DNA of 6,159 bases from Gammaproteobacteria bacterium (GTDB lineage Bacteria > Pseudomonadota > Gammaproteobacteria > Eutrophobiales > Eutrophobiaceae), in the NCBI GenBank assembly GCA_009843675.1, contig VYCZ01000359.1, positions 1 to 6,159 on the forward strand, read 5' to 3'. The position numbers and the translations under genes were made by a program. Below are positions 4,224 through 6,159 of the stretch, piece by piece; within the stretch, counting starts at the first letter, position 1, and each line of letters opens with the position of its first letter. Below the pieces are notes generated by a model. It worked only from the letters and a program-made list of their open reading frames with translations, had not been told where the DNA came from and made no database searches.

Positions 4224-6159
4224 ATGGGTTATCAAATCGGCATCGACGTCGGCGGCACCTTCACAGACCTGCTGGTATGCGACGATGACGGGAGCACGCG
4301 CATCTTCAAGGCGCCTACTACGCCGGCCGATCCCAGCCTGGGTGTCTTTGACGCGCTGGAGCAGGCTGCGCGGGGCGACCGGAGCGAATTGCAGGACTTT
4401 CTTTCCGGGGTGGATGCAATCGTCCACGGCACCACGATCACCACCAATGCGGTGCTTACCCGTAGCGGTGCCCGCACCGGTTTCATCACCACCCAGGGGT
4501 TCCGTGACCTGCTGGCCATGCGCCGGGGCATGAAGACCGGGGAGCGCTATGACCTGGAACAAGCGCCGCCGCCCACCCTGGTGGAACGGGCGCTGACACT
4601 CACGGTGACCGAACGGGTCGACGCCAAGGGCAGCATTATCACACCGCTGGCCGAAGATGAGGTACGCGCGGCGGGCGAGACACTGCGTGCCGCCGACGTT
4701 GAAGCCGTGGCGGTCTCCTACCTCTGGTCGTTTCTCAACCCGGCCCATGAACTGCGCACTCGGGAAATACTTGAGGAAATCCTGCCCGGCATGTACATCT
4801 CGCTGTCCAGCGAGGTGTTGCCGCAGATACGGGTATATGAACGGCACAGTACCACCGCATTGAATTCCTACACCGGGCCGCCACTGGCCCGTTACCTGGA
4901 GAAACTGGAACAGCGCCTTGGCAATAACGGCTTTCGCGGCGTGCTGAACATCATGCAGTCCAACGGCGGCTGCATGTCGCCCAGGGTCACCAGCCGGTTT
5001 GCCGTCAACACCCTGCTGTCCGGACCGGCCGGCGGTCCCGGCGCCGGGGTCCACTACGGCAGCACCCACGATTACAACAACCTCATCAGCGTAGACATGG
5101 GCGGCACCAGTTTCGACGTCGCCCTGGTCAGGGACGGGCGCGCCGCGGTTACCTCGGAGAATGAAGTGGGCGGTTTCCACGTGGCGGTGCCCATGCTGGA
5201 TATCCACACCGTAGGCGCCGGAGGCGGGTCGATTGCCGGCGTCGATGACGGCGGCATACTGCACGTCGGGCCAGCCAGCGCCGGCGCCGACCCCGGCCCT
5301 GCCTGTTACGGGCGCGGCGGCACCGAACCGACGGTGACGGACGCGGACCTGATGCTGGGTTACCTGGATGCCGATTACTTCCACGGCGGCGCCCTGAAGC
5401 TGGACCGGGACGCGGCCGTCAGCGCCGTTGAAACCAGGGTTGCCGGACCCCTGGGCCTGTCCGTCACGGACGCAGCCTACGGCATTTACCGGGTGGCGAA
5501 CTCGATCATGAGCAATGCCGTGACGGTGGTCACAGTGCAGCGCGGCCTGGACCCGCGTGAGTTCGCCATGATCGTCGCTGGCGGCGCCGGGCCTATCCAT
5601 GCCGTACCCATCGCCAGGGAACTGGGCATCGATACCCTGCTGGTGCCGCGGGAATCCTCTGTGTTCTGCGCTGCCGGCATGTTACTGTCCGATTTGAAAC
5701 ATACCTATATTCGCACCTGCGCCATGGTGGGATCACTGGTGGATTTCGCAATCATTAATGAGGCTATCCAAAACCTGGGGGAGATGGCGCTCGCAACGTT
5801 CAGGGAGGAACAGGTTACCGGCGCCGACGTGAGCCTGGATTTCTCCGCCGACCTGCGTTACGTCGGCCAGTTCAACGAGGTCGAGGTGCCGGGCTTCACT
5901 GAAGGCAAGGCGGATACATCAGCCTGGGAAGACCTGGTGAGCCGGTTCCACCGCCTCCATGATGAGCGCTTTGGCTACAGCATGCCCCAGGCGGAAGTGG
6001 AACTCATCAACCTGCGCCTGAGCGCCACGGGCGCCACCAGGAAACCGGAAACCCGGAAACACGAACCCGGCAGTCCCGCGGCAGACCAAGCCCGCAAGGG
6101 CGAACGGCCTGCCTGGTTCGATAACAGGATGATCACGGTGCCCGTCTACGACGGTCTCG
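4224..6159 (+). CDS. Hydantoinase A / 5-oxoprolinase / acetone carboxylase-like subunit (HyuA family), 3' end beyond window
   Basis: From ATG at 4224 the frame stays open for 645 codons to the window edge; the family is about 680-700 residues, so only the last part is missing. The N-terminal actin-like ATPase fold starts with IGIDVGGTFTD (5-15), followed by HGTTITTNAVL (69-79). Other family blocks are SYLWSFLNPAHE (165-176), IRVYERHSTTALNSY (202-216), IMQSNGG (243-249), LSGPAGGPGAG (265-275), the second phosphate-binding motif VDMGGTSFD (290-298), GAGGGSIA (331-338), ASAGADPGPACYG (351-363) and AGGAGPIHA (452-460). Members use ATP to activate a carbonyl or amide for hydantoin or 5-oxoproline ring opening, or for ketone carboxylation, together with a HyuB-type partner usually encoded next door; the partner would lie beyond the edge. 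Sequence alone does not give the substrate. AAGGAA (4205-4210) lies 13 bases before the start and AGAAAG (4215-4220) 3 bases before it, neither an ideal ribosome-binding site. Gene and motifs are certain; the reaction is not. Confidence 0.93.
   Translation, partial: MGYQIGIDVGGTFTDLLVCDDDGSTRIFKAPTTPADPSLGVFDALEQAARGDRSELQDFLSGVDAIVHGTTITTNAVLTRSGARTGFITTQGFRDLLAMRRGMKTGERYDLEQAPPPTLVERALTLTVTERVDAKGSIITPLAEDEVRAAGETLRAADVEAVAVSYLWSFLNPAHELRTREILEEILPGMYISLSSEVLPQIRVYERHSTTALNSYTGPPLARYLEKLEQRLGNNGFRGVLNIMQSNGGCMSPRVTSRFAVNTLLSGPAGGPGAGVHYGSTHDYNNLISVDMGGTSFDVALVRDGRAAVTSENEVGGFHVAVPMLDIHTVGAGGGSIAGVDDGGILHVGPASAGADPGPACYGRGGTEPTVTDADLMLGYLDADYFHGGALKLDRDAAVSAVETRVAGPLGLSVTDAAYGIYRVANSIMSNAVTVVTVQRGLDPREFAMIVAGGAGPIHAVPIARELGIDTLLVPRESSVFCAAGMLLSDLKHTYIRTCAMVGSLVDFAIINEAIQNLGEMALATFREEQVTGADVSLDFSADLRYVGQFNEVEVPGFTEGKADTSAWEDLVSRFHRLHDERFGYSMPQAEVELINLRLSATGATRKPETRKHEPGSPAADQARKGERPAWFDNRMITVPVYDGL

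Noticed and set aside
4170..5600. Long minus-strand open frame (476 codons) opposite the HyuA-family gene
   Set aside because: It is antisense to a frame carrying all HyuA family motifs, its own protein is Gly/His/Gln/Val-rich without recognisable domains, and it spans the divergent promoter region. It is a GC-rich codon shadow.

Overview
The window looks like chromosomal DNA from a bacterium, most likely a Pseudomonadota. It is GC-rich and densely coded, with short gaps between genes. The encoded proteins resemble proteobacterial families, though the exact lineage cannot be fixed from the sequence alone. There is no insertion sequence, integrase, CRISPR array or other obvious mobile element.

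Minus strand, read right to left from about 4075 to 1: (i) a 114-residue acidic, helix-rich protein of unknown function; (ii) a 400-residue Rieske non-haem iron oxygenase alpha subunit; (iii) selB, the selenocysteine-specific elongation factor, starting 6 nt after the Rieske stop; (iv) selC, the UCA-anticodon selenocysteine tRNA, starting only 3 nt after the selB stop; and (v) the N-terminal 148 codons of a DUF849/BKACE-type beta-keto acid cleavage enzyme that runs off the left edge. The spacing suggests that all five are transcribed together. A 10-codon frame begins on the first base after the tRNA CCA and ends in a GTGA overlap with the BKACE start.

Plus strand: after a 148-nt AT-rich divergent intergenic region holding two good palindromes, a hydantoinase A / oxoprolinase / acetone carboxylase-like subunit (HyuA family) starts at 4224 and runs off the right edge after 645 codons, so it is nearly complete.

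The region mixes two themes. One is catabolic: Rieske oxygenase, ATP-dependent HyuA-type enzyme and BKACE, a combination that suggests breakdown of a small, perhaps nitrogen-containing, substrate that cannot be named here. The other is half of the selenocysteine-insertion machinery (SelB and its tRNA), placed in the middle of the catabolic gene string. No selA, selD or selenoprotein gene is visible. The most notable points are the extremely tight selB-selC-BKACE packing, the tRNA that can be folded with a 7+6 rather than 8+5 acceptor/T helix, and the unknown small protein beside the Rieske oxygenase.
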